This document shows, in pieces, positions 25,501 through 37,397 of a stretch of 64,000 nucleotides of DNA. Under the pieces are notes generated by a model, which had not been told where the DNA came from, did no database searches, and worked only from the letters and a program-made list of their open reading frames with translations. The position numbers were made by a program, and so were the translations under genes. Source of the stretch: Paramacrobiotus metropolitanus (lineage: Eukaryota > Tardigrada > Eutardigrada > Parachela > Macrobiotidae); the NCBI RefSeq assembly GCF_019649055.1, contig NW_026570230.1, forward strand, positions 868,001-932,000, in the 5' to 3' direction. Each line of letters begins with the position of its first letter. Positions within the stretch are counted from its first letter, which is position 1.

Positions 25501-28500
25501 AATACGCCGCGATGTGGATTTCGTGGTGACAATCCAGATTGCATTGTCCGCAAAGGTCATCAGTGTCAATCTAACGTTTGAATAACACTGCGGCTAGCGG
25601 CGCGTGTAACTGCTCACGTGTAACGTTACAGCATTAAGTTACAGCATTGCCTTTTTATGGATATCCGGAACTTTCTTGCCTTTCTCCAGATTATTCTCTA
25701 AATCTTGTAGATTCCGGGTGGGATGCACGCACCATCGTGACCATTGTGCTCATACCGCTGCTAATCGTCATCTTCGGATGCGCTACAGCGCGTTTCGTCC
25801 TGACACGGTACATCTGGCTAAAATAGAACGGATTATCTGATGTTTGCAAGTAATTCTTAGGCTTTTGTCTCTGTAGATATTTTAAGGGGACGTTTGATCC
25901 GTACTGGTGGCGCATACTGGAGCAGGAATTACGAGAACCTAGTATTGATGGAATGGGAATTACAGCTGTGCAGTCACGATCGCATCACAGTGCTTCCGGC
26001 TTATCTGCTGCGCGCTTTACAACAACGTCAAGCAAGGTATGCAGAATTAAATTAACAGAATAAACAAAATTAAAACTGCTGGTCTCAGAAATACATTTTG
26101 AGATAAAAGCAAAAATTTTGTAACGCCCACCCATTGATTTACTGTGCGTGGAGGATCTTTGTATTAATATTGGTGTTTAGGACAAAAGTTCCAAACTTAA
26201 AGACACGATATCGGCCGTTAAATCCACGTTTACCATCGGCTCATTATATCCTACCTGCAACCAAATCTTTGTTTACAAAACTAATCTCGTTGGAGCAACG
26301 GTGCTGCCTGTCCCGCTTAAACGGGCTAATATGGAGATCGCCCAAGCAATGCTTCCGGTACTGTAAACTGCGAATAAATTAAAGTCGGCATTACTTGCGT
26401 AGCTTTAACGTACTTCCTTTAACAGTAATTTAACAAGTCCAAAAAGATAACTTATGCTAGCTGCATCAGCGGTTATTAGAAAAAGCAATTGGAGTAAATT
26501 ACTCATATATACATCTATTTGTAGTTGCGGCTGATCCAACATGTTAACTTGCAAGAATTCTACGGCATCGAGGTCAGCAATGAGAACTTGTGCCTATCGC
26601 ATATTGGCGAACTCTGCCCAAAAGGCAATTTAGCTGTCCTACTCAAGAGCAGTACCGTTAAGCTGGATGAAGTGTTCAAAATTTCTCTCGTCCAGAATCT
26701 CGTTACTGTTAGTACATAAGTTGTGATCATTTTGGAAAACTGCATTCACCACAATATTTAATTAATGTTTCAGGGGCTAAGTTATCTGCATAAGAGTGTG
26801 GTGGCCAGTCACGGTTTTTTATCGGAAACCACTTGTTTAATCGACTCGCGGTTCGTGTTGAAAATTACTGGTTACGGACTGAGTGTATTCCGCACCGAGG
26901 CACAACTACACCCGCCGGCCAGCAACGCTGACATTAAAATTTTCTACGATTATTTGTGGCGTGCCCCGGAATTTCTGCGTAAACCAATGGGCCCCAAGGG
27001 ACGCCAGCCGGGAGATGTGTACAGTGTGGCTATCCTCATGCATCAGATTATCCTGGAAAAACCGCCCTTTGGTAACCCGGCGCACGAAGAAGACCCGTGG
27101 ATTGTGGAAGACGAGGGGAAAATTAAGGATATTATTATGGAGGTACCTTCGTAAATTGCATGTCAGATGTCCATAAAATTATTAATGCGCTGCCGGTTTT
27201 TAAGGTCATCGATGCCTAACACAATTTTTATGGCACAGGTAAAACGCGGATCTCCTCCATTACGACCGCGCCTGGTCCGTAATGTCGGGCCAGACTTCCT
27301 GTGGGATTTGATGGAGCAGTGTTGGATGGAAAATCCCGCTAGTCGACCCACCATACACAAAGTACAGGAAACCATTAAACACCGGGCCCCGCAGCCGGGT
27401 GACCGCGTTACCGACCATCTTATTCAGCGAATGGAAGGTTATGCGACTACTCTGGAAGAGGAAGTCGAGCACAAGACCCGGCAGTTTATGGAGGAAAAGC
27501 GTCGAGGAGAAGAAATCCTTAGCCGAATGCTACCAAAGTCCGTCCATGTATAAATATTTTTCAACTGTAAATCCAACGTTGTTCCTATGCATTTTGACAA
27601 ATCGCTAATCCATCATATAAATTTCTCTTAAAAATTTAAAAAAAAAATGTTTACGGTTAAGTGTTGTTTATGTTGTTGCGAAAAATTGACATTTACGTTT
27701 TATAGATATGTAGCCCGTGCAATCACTGATGGAATGCACATAGAACCGGAGACATTTGATAGCACGACAGTTTTCTTCAGTCACCTGGAAGGTTTCGAGC
27801 AGATCATCAGTAGGGCGTCTAATCCGTTGGATATCACAACGATCCTAAATAACTTTTACGTAATCTGTGATGCCGTGATCGATAAATATGATGTCTATAA
27901 AGTGGAGGTCGTTACGGACGCGTACATGGTACAGGAAATGACCTTTCCATAGGATTTCATTTTGCAGTAAAGTCAGTTAGCCTTTGTGTGGCGCAGGTTG
28001 TTAGTGGATTACCGGTTCCCAATGGAATCGAGCATGCCAGTATTATTGCGAAAATGGCGCTGGAACTTACACGGAAAATAAGCGGAAGAGCGTTTGATGG
28101 CTCCCCGGATGGCACTTCGGTTGACTGCGACCTTCGAATCGGAATGAATTCCGGTATGAATTAAGCTGCTGCATTAAAACACTAAAGTATTTGTAACAAA
28201 TAAAACCAAAGCTGCACAGTATAAATTCATAATTTAAAACAATAATAATTACTGACTAAGTGGAAAATGCCATCTCAGGTATAATAACGCATTTCCAGGT
28301 TCATGTGTAGCTGGTATAATTGGAATCAAGCTTCCACGATACTGCTTGTAAGTTTGTGATACCCACGCTTGCAACTAATGTAAATGCGGGCAGTAAGGTG
28401 GTTTAGAAACGCTCGCTTTTGCAGCGCAGAGAACTGATAACGTTTTCATTACATTAGCTAAATACAAAAATGTATATTAGCAAATATCTAAAAACATGTC

Positions 28501-28874
28501 TGGAAATATTTAGATTTGGTGACACCGTGAACATAGCTTCCAGAATGGAGTCAAACGGGCAAGGTAGTCTTAATCGTGTGTCGACAGTGGATAATCACAT
28601 GTACAATACCTAACGTATGTAATGGGTGACTTACGTGTGTAACCCGTGTCCCATAATAATTGCAGCCGGCAAAATACACGCCAGCACAACTACTCAGGAA
28701 TTGCTCAAGAACAACACAGATTTCAGCTTTACTTGTAGGGGTGAAATTACAATCAAGGTGCGGTGCACCTAGCTAATTAGACGCTCCCAACTACGAATTT
28801 GAATAAATTATTTGCAGGGAAAAGGCATGATGACGACATACTGGCTACATGGAAAACAGCAACAGCCACATTAG
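22514..28874 (+). CDS. Receptor guanylate cyclase (natriuretic-peptide-receptor type) with altered catalytic site
   Basis: Twenty exons: 22514-22832, 23306-23689, 23767-23810, 24088-24126, 24400-24477, 24643-24777, 24915-25145, 25414-25555, 25711-25807, 25877-26036, 26181-26357, 26525-26707, 26774-27142, 27239-27537, 27706-27928, 27997-28153, 28299-28347, 28514-28563, 28666-28757, 28818-28874; 1094 residues. In order: signal peptide (1-23), ANF-receptor ligand-binding domain, juxtamembrane Cys pair (RCGF...DC), membrane helix (about 463-486), kinase-homology domain lacking kinase residues (SHGFL, TGYGLS), dimerising helix (EEEVEHKTRQFMEEKR), cyclase domain. This class makes cGMP at the membrane. 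Guanine-selecting Glu (VYKVE) and Cys (YCLFGDTVN) are kept, as is Asp957 (TDAYM), but the first metal-binding Asp is His912 (FFSHLEGF). An upstream in-frame ATG at 22496 would add six residues. AATAAA at 28981. Confidence 0.9.
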
Positions 28875-28980
28875 TTTCCTTCCGTTTTTTACTTATCCAA
28901 ATTAAATACATATTATATTATTCATATCAAACTAAGTTAGCAAATCGACTGTATTTACTGTAGCCCAGGAATAATTTTTC

Positions 28981-28986
28981 AATAAA
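28981..28986 (+). terminator. Poly(A) signal of the guanylate cyclase gene
   Basis: AATAAA lies 107 bases after the stop codon and is followed by a T/G-rich stretch (GTTTTGTGTC). The rest of 28990-29400 shows no gene. Confidence 0.55.
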
Positions 28987-29410
28987 GTTTTGTGTCTAAT
29001 TTATTCCTGAGAAAACGATTTGCGCCAAAAATAATTACAAGTATCATAAGTCTTGCAAATTAGCGGTCTGTCGAAAGTTATGGTACTGCCCGATGATTAA
29101 GGCGGAAAGCGGTTTTATTATCATTTTCCTATTTGGAACCACGGTAAAAAATGAACGGGGTGGAGTGAATATCATTATTGTATCAACTAACGTTAGCCAT
29201 AACACAAACAAATATATCCGCGTACCTTGGCATTAATCATGAGCACCAAGCCTACAGGGCACAACTGACAATCGACGTACAAAGCCGACTACAGTCAGCC
29301 ATCCCTACCTGCGATGTTTAACAGCAAAATGTCAAGTTTTCTAGGCAAAAAACAGCATTGACTAGCGGTTTTACAAGAACAGTTGATCAGGTGTCACAGC
29401 CGGTTGCTCA

Positions 29411-29418
29411 TATTTATA
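29411..29418 (+). promoter_or_regulatory. Possible TATA box of MNNL/C2-like copy 2
   Basis: TATTTATA lies about 84 bases before the start codon at 29502, at a position similar to the clearer TATATAAA of copy 4. A weaker match than consensus, proposed from spacing. Confidence 0.35.
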
Positions 29419-29501
29419 CCCGTTCAACCGGTCGGCTGCAGTGCACACTGCTACTGCTTCCTCTTATTTACTAGCAAAGGGTGGTTCTTGCATGCTAAAA
29501 A

Positions 29502-31114
29502 ATGAATCCCCTTTCCTTTTTTACTACGATACTGGCATGCTGCTCCTGTGCTTTGGCAATTCCGGGACCATGGGATCTCATGCAGGACGCGCTGGACCTG
29601 AAGAACACCAAGATTACAGGCTACTTCCGGATTGAAGCGCTGATCCTCACCATGCAGAATCCACGCGGCACCACCAGGCGCTGGATGCCGTGCGACTTAG
29701 TTGCCGGGAAGTGCGATCCTTTGATCAAAGTTGCCATCGACTAGTAAGTGTGCATCGCTGAATAGAATGAAAATTATATCGTGTACTGTATTGAAATATG
29801 TGCAGTTTGTCTTGTGCATAGCATAAATTTACTGTTACGCCTTCAGCTACAGAGTACTAGCAGAAACAGTTTAACTTGGTAAAGGTTTAGAGGTTTTCTG
29901 GTTAATATATATGCATTTGTAATCCTTTTGGAAGTTTTGATTAATTTAGGAGGTAATAGTTGCTGTTTTACAATACTGTAATGTTAATGTGTGCATTCGA
30001 TCATTTAATTAAGTTAATTTTCAGTCATACCCCCAACTACGACTTTGGAAAGGATTCCGTTCCGTACGGCCGGTTTTTGACTATTTGGGATGGAAGTGGT
30101 GAAAACAACGTCGACATCAATAAAATCGTCAGCAAAGACGTCTGCAATCATAGTACACGTGTAAGTTAATCAAGACAAGTTCCCACATTTATCGCGTCTT
30201 TTTGCCAGGAACAACTCACCTCCCATCACGAACAAAATGCGTTAGAACGATGTGTCAGTTAAACTGCCTTGAGGCGATGGATTTACAGTAATTGATTAAT
30301 ATGGGAGTGTGATTATGGGAGTGGAATATTGCGATATTTAACGAACACAGCACTTTTAGATGACTTAATTGTTTCGTACCACTCTGTCGTGTATTTTACA
30401 TACAACTACCTTGCATGTGCGTAACACATTATTACCATTTACTGAAGTATTTTACGTTGCAGAAAGTCAATGTGCGAATATTGGCAAAAGATAAAGGTAA
30501 GCCGTTGGTGTGGGTTCGTTTCTAACGATAAGTGCTGTACATTAAGTCCAAGTATGTTTCTCAAAAGTTTGATTTTGCTCTGTATAAAGACTGGTTTTGA
30601 GTAAGCATATTAATATACTGTAAATACGTGAACTCAACTTGTTGTTTAAACTCATAAGCAATCAAAATCTGCATCTTTCCTCTGATTTACACACATCATT
30701 AATTTTTTGGTGGTGTTAAGCCGTATGTTAGTGTTTCGAGTTCTTGTCTGACCGATAGACAAACTAACAAGTAAAGTAAATTGATAATATAATTTTGATC
30801 TTGCCATTATGATCAGATTACAATTTGTGTGAAGTCCTTTGCAGTAGTAATAATACTCTCATTTTATCATGACAGATGTTATTCGGGACGACACTATCGA
30901 TCACTGGAGCTGTTTTATCCAAACGACACCTCCGCCGGCAGAAAGTGAGCAGACTGCCCAGTGGTCAGAGGAGAAAACATGCAGCGGCCACAACAGTGCG
31001 CATAAAATTACCTGGAAATACCGATGGTTCTACGTACCGCAGGATCAATGCAAGGAAGTTGATGGCAGCAGTGGTATCATTCGTCGGTACATTCCATTGT
31101 GGGGCAAGAAATAA
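29502..31114 (+). CDS. Small secreted MNNL/C2-like protein, copy 2
   Basis: Exons 29502-29743, 30025-30160, 30463-30496, 30876-31114, giving 216 residues. The signal peptide (FFTTILACCSCALA) ends before IPGPWDLMQ. The core has GYFRIEALILTMQNPRG, PCDLVAGKCDP, DFGKDSVPYGRF, DVCNHSTR, the acidic segment AKDKDVIRDDTIDHW, CFIQTT, KTCSGHNSAH, KYRWFYVPQDQCKEVDGS and a basic end WGKK. Six Cys in the mature part suggest disulphide bonding outside the cell. It is nearly identical in the core to copy 4 at 38289-39432, with intron positions and phases the same, so the two are the youngest pair. The start at 29502 is preferred over an out-of-frame upstream ATG because it opens the signal peptide. Molecular function is unknown. 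Confidence 0.8.
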
Positions 31115-31900
31115 ATATTCTCTTTAAGCTGCTAAAATTGATGTTTACCGGTTAACTCTTTCTAATCTTGTTGTTTACGAACCAACCATTTCGCGCAAAG
31201 TTGTAAACAAGGTTGCGCTTGCGGGCTGATGCAGTATTTGTTCCATAAAATTGATTTTGATACATTAGTAAAAAATCACAGTTCACAAGGTGGACACAGT
31301 TCTGTTGTCAAACCATGAATTGCCGTGAATTTTTTATTTAACTTTCATGGAATGCAGTAAGAAATGCCGCAATGAGTTAACGCAGATCTGTACCTCAAGA
31401 TTGTACTGATCACTGTTGAATACGGGATTTCGCGGTTATGCATAAGATTGGTCGAAGTGGACACCAATCGGATTGAAATGGTTAATAAATCGTTTATCTT
31501 AAACTGTCATCAGTAAACTGTATCGTGGGCTTTTAAATAGTGCAACCAGTTTATTTGGCTGGCTACCAAAGTATTATTTTTACGATCTCGCTCTACACTG
31601 CAAAGAAACAAGCTAGAAGTATATTATTTAATAATCAGCACTAGATAGTGATCTTGTTGAGTGACATTTATCCCAATAAATTCGACTATTTAACCGCAAT
31701 TAGTCTAATTGTTTCCTGTCTTCGCGGAAACTTCTTGGATTCACTCTATGACTTAGCCACCTGGCAAAGGTGCCCCAACGGTCATTTGGCTCTCCTTTAA
31801 AAAATAATTGATATCAGTACTATCCCGCAGCAAAGTGGCAAAATTTTTTTGGAATAAATGTGAAAAGTCATCCGGATGACACCGGCCAGTGAAAGTAAGT
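31115..31900. other. Intergenic, no gene seen
   Basis: AT-rich sequence between MNNL/C2-like copy 2 and lipocalin-like copy 3. No open frame with recognisable features and no structured repeat were found. The region should contain the 3' end of the former and the promoter of the latter. Confidence 0.4.
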
Positions 31901-31901
31901 A

Positions 31902-31908
31902 TATAAAG
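31902..31908 (+). promoter_or_regulatory. TATA box of lipocalin-like copy 3
   Basis: TATAAAG lies about 185 bases before the predicted start codon at 32092. Leader length is therefore about 155 bases if used. Supported by motif and position. Confidence 0.4.
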
Positions 31909-32091
31909 CGCTAACTAAAAATAACCAACCAAAAAAATTGCGATCTGATTTTGTAATGCACGGCTAATTACTTAGTATTTATTGCCAGTAGTACCGGTAA
32001 TCCATTTCGCTAAGACGTGCACATAACCCATATACCGCTATATGATCTGTTTTCTGCAATTTGACCTTTAGTGCATTCACAAGGCACCAAA

Positions 32092-33374
32092 ATGTCGCTT
32101 GGGCATAGTACGGTTGTTTGTGTTGGTAAGTTTCATCTGGGTAGTGCATATGTATAATACAAGCACATGCAATGTTTATAAATCGTACCCGAGCAGACAT
32201 TACGTTCCGTTTGTAATCGTTGTTGTATGGTTTACAGGCCTTTTACTCGTGAGCTTCTACCATTCGGCTAATGCAGCTGGAAACAAAGCTTCGAATTCTG
32301 GGACCACCACCGGAAGTGGCAAGTGTAGCCAGCTCCCAAATGTCCTTTCGAGCACTAACACATACAAAATTAAAGAGGTATGTGCAATTATATGTGATAA
32401 TATTATGATAGTATACAATATGGCGATACAATGATATACAGTGTTTTACCAGTAATAAAGGAAAAATTATGTAAATGTTCGTGACTTTGCTGTTAATTGC
32501 ACGATTTATAAGAATGAATATGATGTGTGTAGTAAAATATTTTTGCGACATCGTATTACTGCCGTCTTATTTTACTAACTAAATGCCTGTTTTAAGATAA
32601 TATTTTTAACTTTTCATGCAGCTTATGACCAGCAACCCTTGGTACGGATACTTGACATACAACAGCGACACTCGCACGGCGCAGGATCCTTCAGAGTTAA
32701 ACGTAGTAAATTATTACATTAGCTACTGGAAAAGCAGTGAGCCAACACGATCCCAACCGTCGGAACTGATGTATCAACAAAAACGGAAATACGTGAACGG
32801 CTCCTGTGCTTACCTGCTGGAAGTAGCGCAGTTTACCACCGATGGTCGGCAGTTTGGACCATATTTGCAAACTAACGGTTCAGGCCAGATCACTGACGAT
32901 GGTAAGAGTGCGCTCAATTTACTAAATAATAATTTTATTTGCGTAAAATTATTAATTAAACGTAGCAGTCTTCAAACAAAGCACAATCGCATACACAGCG
33001 GTTTTAAAAAAAAATTCTGATTAAATTTAAAACAATTATCAGGTTACGATGCCTCTTTCATCTGGTCAACTGACCAAAAGACTTACATCATGTTTTTCTG
33101 GTGCGCCAAACACGACTGGACATCGGGCAATTGCGCCAGCACTCATATTTACGTTTATACAAAGGCCAACCCGAATGACATTTCCAAGTCTCAGCAAGAT
33201 TCCATAAATAACGCTGTTAACAGCGTTCTGAAACCCTACTGTCTGGATACCGGGAAATTTGCCAAGTATAAATGGGATAAGAACCTGCCGGAGTGCCCTC
33301 CACTGCCTGTATCAAAGAGACCGGACTGTTTTCAGCATTACGAAAACGCTTTCATAACACTGATAGAAATGTAA
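32092..33374 (+). CDS. Lipocalin-like secreted protein, copy 3 (short linker)
   Basis: Exons 32092-32125, 32238-32377, 32622-32901, 33043-33374, giving 261 residues. The signal peptide spans the first junction (MSLGHSTVVCV then GLLLVSFYHSANA). The linker is reduced to a few Ser/Gly/Thr, then CSQLPNV, NPWYGYLTY, YVNGSCAYLLEV, FFWCAKHDW, HIYVYTK, a helix-like stretch with NSVLKPYCL, KYKWDKNLPECP and DCFQHYENA. Exon 3 is 280 bases, as in copies 1 and 2, and intron phases agree, so all three descend from one gene. GxW is altered to NPW. This copy is the most diverged and sits on the opposite strand among MNNL/C2-like genes. A lipocalin-like fold and ligand carriage are inferred, not shown. Confidence 0.78.
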
Positions 33375-33485
33375 TTAAACTATCGTATTATCCCGGAAAA
33401 ACACTGCAAACCGGGTTGCGGAATGAAAATGCTAATAATTTGAATGAGCCTTTCAAAATGTGTAGTTCTCATCTTCACGTATAGC

Positions 33486-33882
33486 TACTTGCACTTCCGG
33501 CTGTATAGCTGCAAAACCATGGCAGTAATAATGTACGGTCATTGAAGTTGCTCTTATTATATGGTTACGTGCATAATAAATGAAATGGTGACGGTGAACT
33601 TTTTTCGGCTTCCAGTAAATATGAGCTTATGTAGTTCCCTCTAATATGACTTCCTAGCTCGTCCATTCAGATATCAGCACTTTAAATACAACATAGATGC
33701 CAGCATTCAGTCATATTAGAGGGAATATTAGAGGGAACTAAGCTCATGCTTACTGGAAGCCGAAAACAGGTCACCGTCACCATTTCATTTATTATGCACG
33801 TAACCATATAATAAGAGCAACTTCAATGACCGTACATTATTACTGCCATGGTTTTGCAGCTATACAGCCGGAAGTGCAAGTA
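33486..33882. mobile_element. Foldback (MITE-like) element: 165-base inverted repeat with 59-base loop
   Basis: The left arm 33486-33650 and right arm 33710-33882 are reverse complements with only a few mismatches plus a short duplication (ATATTAGAGGGA) in the right arm. The ends read TACTTGCACTTCCGG and CCGGAAGTGCAAGTA. The loop is 33651-33709. There is no open frame, so any movement would need proteins supplied elsewhere. The high arm identity suggests recent origin or gene conversion. No clear target-site duplication was seen. It lies about 110 bases after the stop of lipocalin-like copy 3, so it may fall within its 3' UTR. Confidence 0.75.
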
Positions 33883-36044
33883 CTGTATGTATGCTTACTT
33901 CTATAGACTCACGTAATTCAATGTTGGAAATCAACATTCATCATGGTCATCGAGATAGACGGTAACTGGCTAAATCATATTATATTAGTTGCTAATTTAT
34001 ATTTTGATTGTTTGTGAGCTGTCCAGTAATCACAAATGTTTACCTGGGATTCGCCATGTTTATTAGGGTTGCACAAATTATTTGCTTTTTATAATAAAAG
34101 TATTACGCCAGTATTAGTGCTAGTGTAATTTCAATAAAAATAAAGACAAGATCGTGAAAAATTTCAAGAGTTTTAAGGTTATCCGCATTGTTTTCAAAGA
34201 TCAGTTTGGTGTCTTTAGTTGGCGATCCCGGCAATTCTGCAGATGGCACAGAAAAGCCGCGATATCCCTTGCAAGTCGGTTGCAAACTTGGGTTTAGCGG
34301 TTATTAGAAAACGAAAAATTATTATTTTGAGGTTCTGGTAATTTAAGGTCACCTAAACAATTGCCTGCAAAATTTACTAGCAGTACCATATCTGCAATTA
34401 GTTAAAAGTTGTAACTATTTGTAAATACATTAAGCATCTATATTTTAAAACGTCAGTTTGCGACCAGATTATTTGGCAAAAAATAGCCGCAAAATAATTA
34501 ATAATGCAGAATAATTAATTAAACATTACCATTTTAAAGGTATCTTTTCTTGTTAATATACACTCCTGTGGCTTATTAAAACAATGGGAAGAAAAGTTAT
34601 GTAGAGCTGCCGTGGAAAAACTTATGCTAAACGCAAAAGTGCAAAAATGGGCATATTCCAAAAAGAGTAATATTTCAAACTGAATACCAGCACTACATAA
34701 TTATCATCATAAAAGTGCTAGGAGTAAAGCTAACGAAACCAGCCATTTTTTGTATAGCCCGGACTATAACTGTCTTGCTTGTCTTTTGTTTTATCTTTTG
34801 TTGAGTTTTCCTTGCATCTATAAGTCGATTGTACGCTTGCCTGGTGATAAAAGTCATAAAACGGCCATAGTACTCGCTCATATTACTGGATAATTTGACA
34901 ATGAACACAGAACAAACATCGTAAAGCTTGTTTTGTTCTGTTGGTAAATATTCTGCACTGTAATAAAACTAATATGGTAAACGACTTGCGATTTTGCTTG
35001 CATGCAGCTTTTATCTGCAATTGACATTTGCCGCGAATCTCAAAATAAATACAGAGTAAAAAATGCAACTAACCGGCTCCTCCCATCTCCCCACGACCCG
35101 GTTCTATTCGAAAAAAAAGCGCCCGTGTCTTCTTCATCCAAAAGATGTCCTTTGGATGGGTGCTTTTTGAGTTTCAAAAAGCTATAATATAGTTCCGTAG
35201 ACCATGTATTTTAGACGTGAAAATGTACATAAAAGGGGGCTCCATATGTATACTGAAACATGCCGTTCTAAAGACGGCGTGTTGTGCTCCGACGATGTCT
35301 AAAGCACGTCAAAAAATTGCTTGCCGTAGAACCGTGCACCCAGCTTGGGATATGGGGACAGCTTGGGATGTCGGGCACTTAGCGATTAGCACTGTCACTT
35401 GAAAATTACTTATTTTAATACAGGTTTACCATAGGGCATAGATCAAAGATTACGACAATTTTTACGTTGTTTTTATTTACTATAGTAATATCAAAAGGAA
35501 GCAGTTACAAATAAACTGTATACGGTGAGAATAAAAGCGATTACTTATGGGACCTTTTTCTAGTGTGCACATGTAAGCATATATCAGAGCTACAATTTAG
35601 TTACACACGACGTTGCCGCTTTCATTATATAGACAGTATAATCAAAAATATTTATCAAGAGCACAAGGACGTACGTTTCCCGAATTTTTATCGCTTTTTA
35701 GATCTTTAGCAGAACTTGCTAAGTACCGTAAAGCAAGTTGCATAGTGCAGTAATAAGCAAATATTCCAGTAAAATGTATGTTGGCAGCGCAGTAGTCACT
35801 GACGAGCGGCACGTACTGCGTACAAAGAATCACCAGTGTAATTAATTAATCACACGTGTTTAATAAACCGAAGTTTCGGATGATATCTGGAACATTCAAA
35901 ACATACTGTAGTTGAGCCATTCCGCCAACTCAGTCAACGATATAACACTCAAAGTACTCGTAATTTATATATATTTGTTTTAATTTGCAGTCGAACAAAA
36001 GTTGGATCTTTTCATTCTGACATAGTTATTAGCGGATATCTGAA
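33883..36044. other. Intergenic, no gene seen
   Basis: About 2.1 kb of AT-rich DNA between the foldback element and MNNL/C2-like copy 3. Open frames of 60-75 codons on both strands carry no domain, signal peptide or splice structure. One local hairpin is noted at 35111-35168. An AT-rich TTTATATATATTTG near 35964 could serve as TATA for copy 3, weakly. Confidence 0.4.
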
Positions 36045-37397
36045 ATGCATCTAAGCATTTTTGGGATCTTGATGTTCTGTCCGTTGCTGTTAGCCGTTCC
36101 TGGGCCCTGGGATTGGCTGCAAGACCTCTGGGATCTGCGCAACAACAAAATCCAGGGGTATTTTCGTATTGAGGCACTGATACTCAGTATGCAGAACCCT
36201 AAAGGTACCACTAGAGCTTCTTTGCCGTGTGACTTTGGAAATGAGGGCAAATGTGATCCAACAATTGGAGCAACAATCGATTAGTAAGCCAGCAATTATT
36301 GTAATAATGTATTACTTGAACTTATGCATTTATTGATACGTAACTTATTCAGAAATCCCAAGTGATTGTATCCTGTGAATAGTATCTGATTGACTTTGAT
36401 TAAGAATAAAACCAATGAATATAATGTAAATTTACCGTTTGATTACTGTTCGTATATAAATTTGTTAGGTAAATCATGGACGTAGTGGATGCTTCATCTG
36501 CCCTATTTTAACCGGATTGTACGAAATGCTTTTTGTAATGAATAAAAAAAATAATGATTCGAATATCCCAGTTATGCACGTTTTTAAGTACATGATTCGA
36601 CTAAGATTTTACGAGGCACATGGTTTTACTTAGCAGCACGTTGAATTTAGATTGGAGGTTTTTCTTCTTGATTGGATTATGTAATTTATGTAACCCATAA
36701 ACATCACTCAATAAGAAATTCTTGTTGTTGTGAATGATGTCGATATAAAGGATTCGATGCTCGTAGTCATACGCCAAATTATAATTTTGGGAAGGACTCG
36801 GTTCCATTCAAGCGTTTTGCCATCATCCACGACGGAGCCGGCGAAAGTGACGTAGATATCAACCAAGCTGTCTTCAAAGACGTCTGCAATAACAGTACTC
36901 GCGTGAGCTCTTAAATTAGTTTATTTGGAGTTTTTGGAAAAATATAAGTTCATTCATAGTTATAACTGCTATCTTTTCCACGACTGTATTTTCTGTATTT
37001 TTAGAAAATCAACGTCAGAGTCTTCGCCAAAGACAAAGGTCAGAAATAACCGCTGGGCAGGGACCATACCACCAGACCTTATTTGCCCTTTCTAGGGTAG
37101 TTGCGCGTATCCCTTTATGAGGTAGTGACAAGCGTGTTAATTGCAGATCCACTCCCGTTGGCAGATGACCTTATTGACCACTGGAGCTGTTTTATTCAAA
37201 CAAATCCGGGACCGGCTGTCGACGAAAACGCGGCGCATTGGTCGGAAGAGCAGACCTGTGTGGGACACAATCCAGCTCATACGATCAAGTGGAAATATCG
37301 TTGGTATTACATCCCACAGAATGAATGCCATGAGGTGGAGGGCAGCAGCAGCATCGTCAAGCGGTACAACCCTTTTTCACAGGATTATCTCGTTTAG
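36045..37397 (+). CDS. Small secreted MNNL/C2-like protein, copy 3
   Basis: Exons 36045-36283, 36767-36902, 37005-37038, 37147-37397, giving 219 residues. A signal peptide (FGILMFCPLLLA) precedes VPGPWDWLQD. The family blocks are GYFRIEALILSMQNPKG, PCDFGNEGKCDP, NFGKDSVPFKRF, DVCNNSTR, AKDK then ADDLIDHW, CFIQTN, QTCVGHNPAH, KYRWYYIPQNECHEVEGS, and a distinct tail ending in SQDYLV. Intron positions equal those of copies 2 and 4. The donor of exon 3 is GTCAGA. This copy is more diverged than 2 and 4, notably in the second exon, yet keeps all six mature Cys and the Asp cluster (DDLIDHW). Extracellular; function unknown. Confidence 0.8.
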
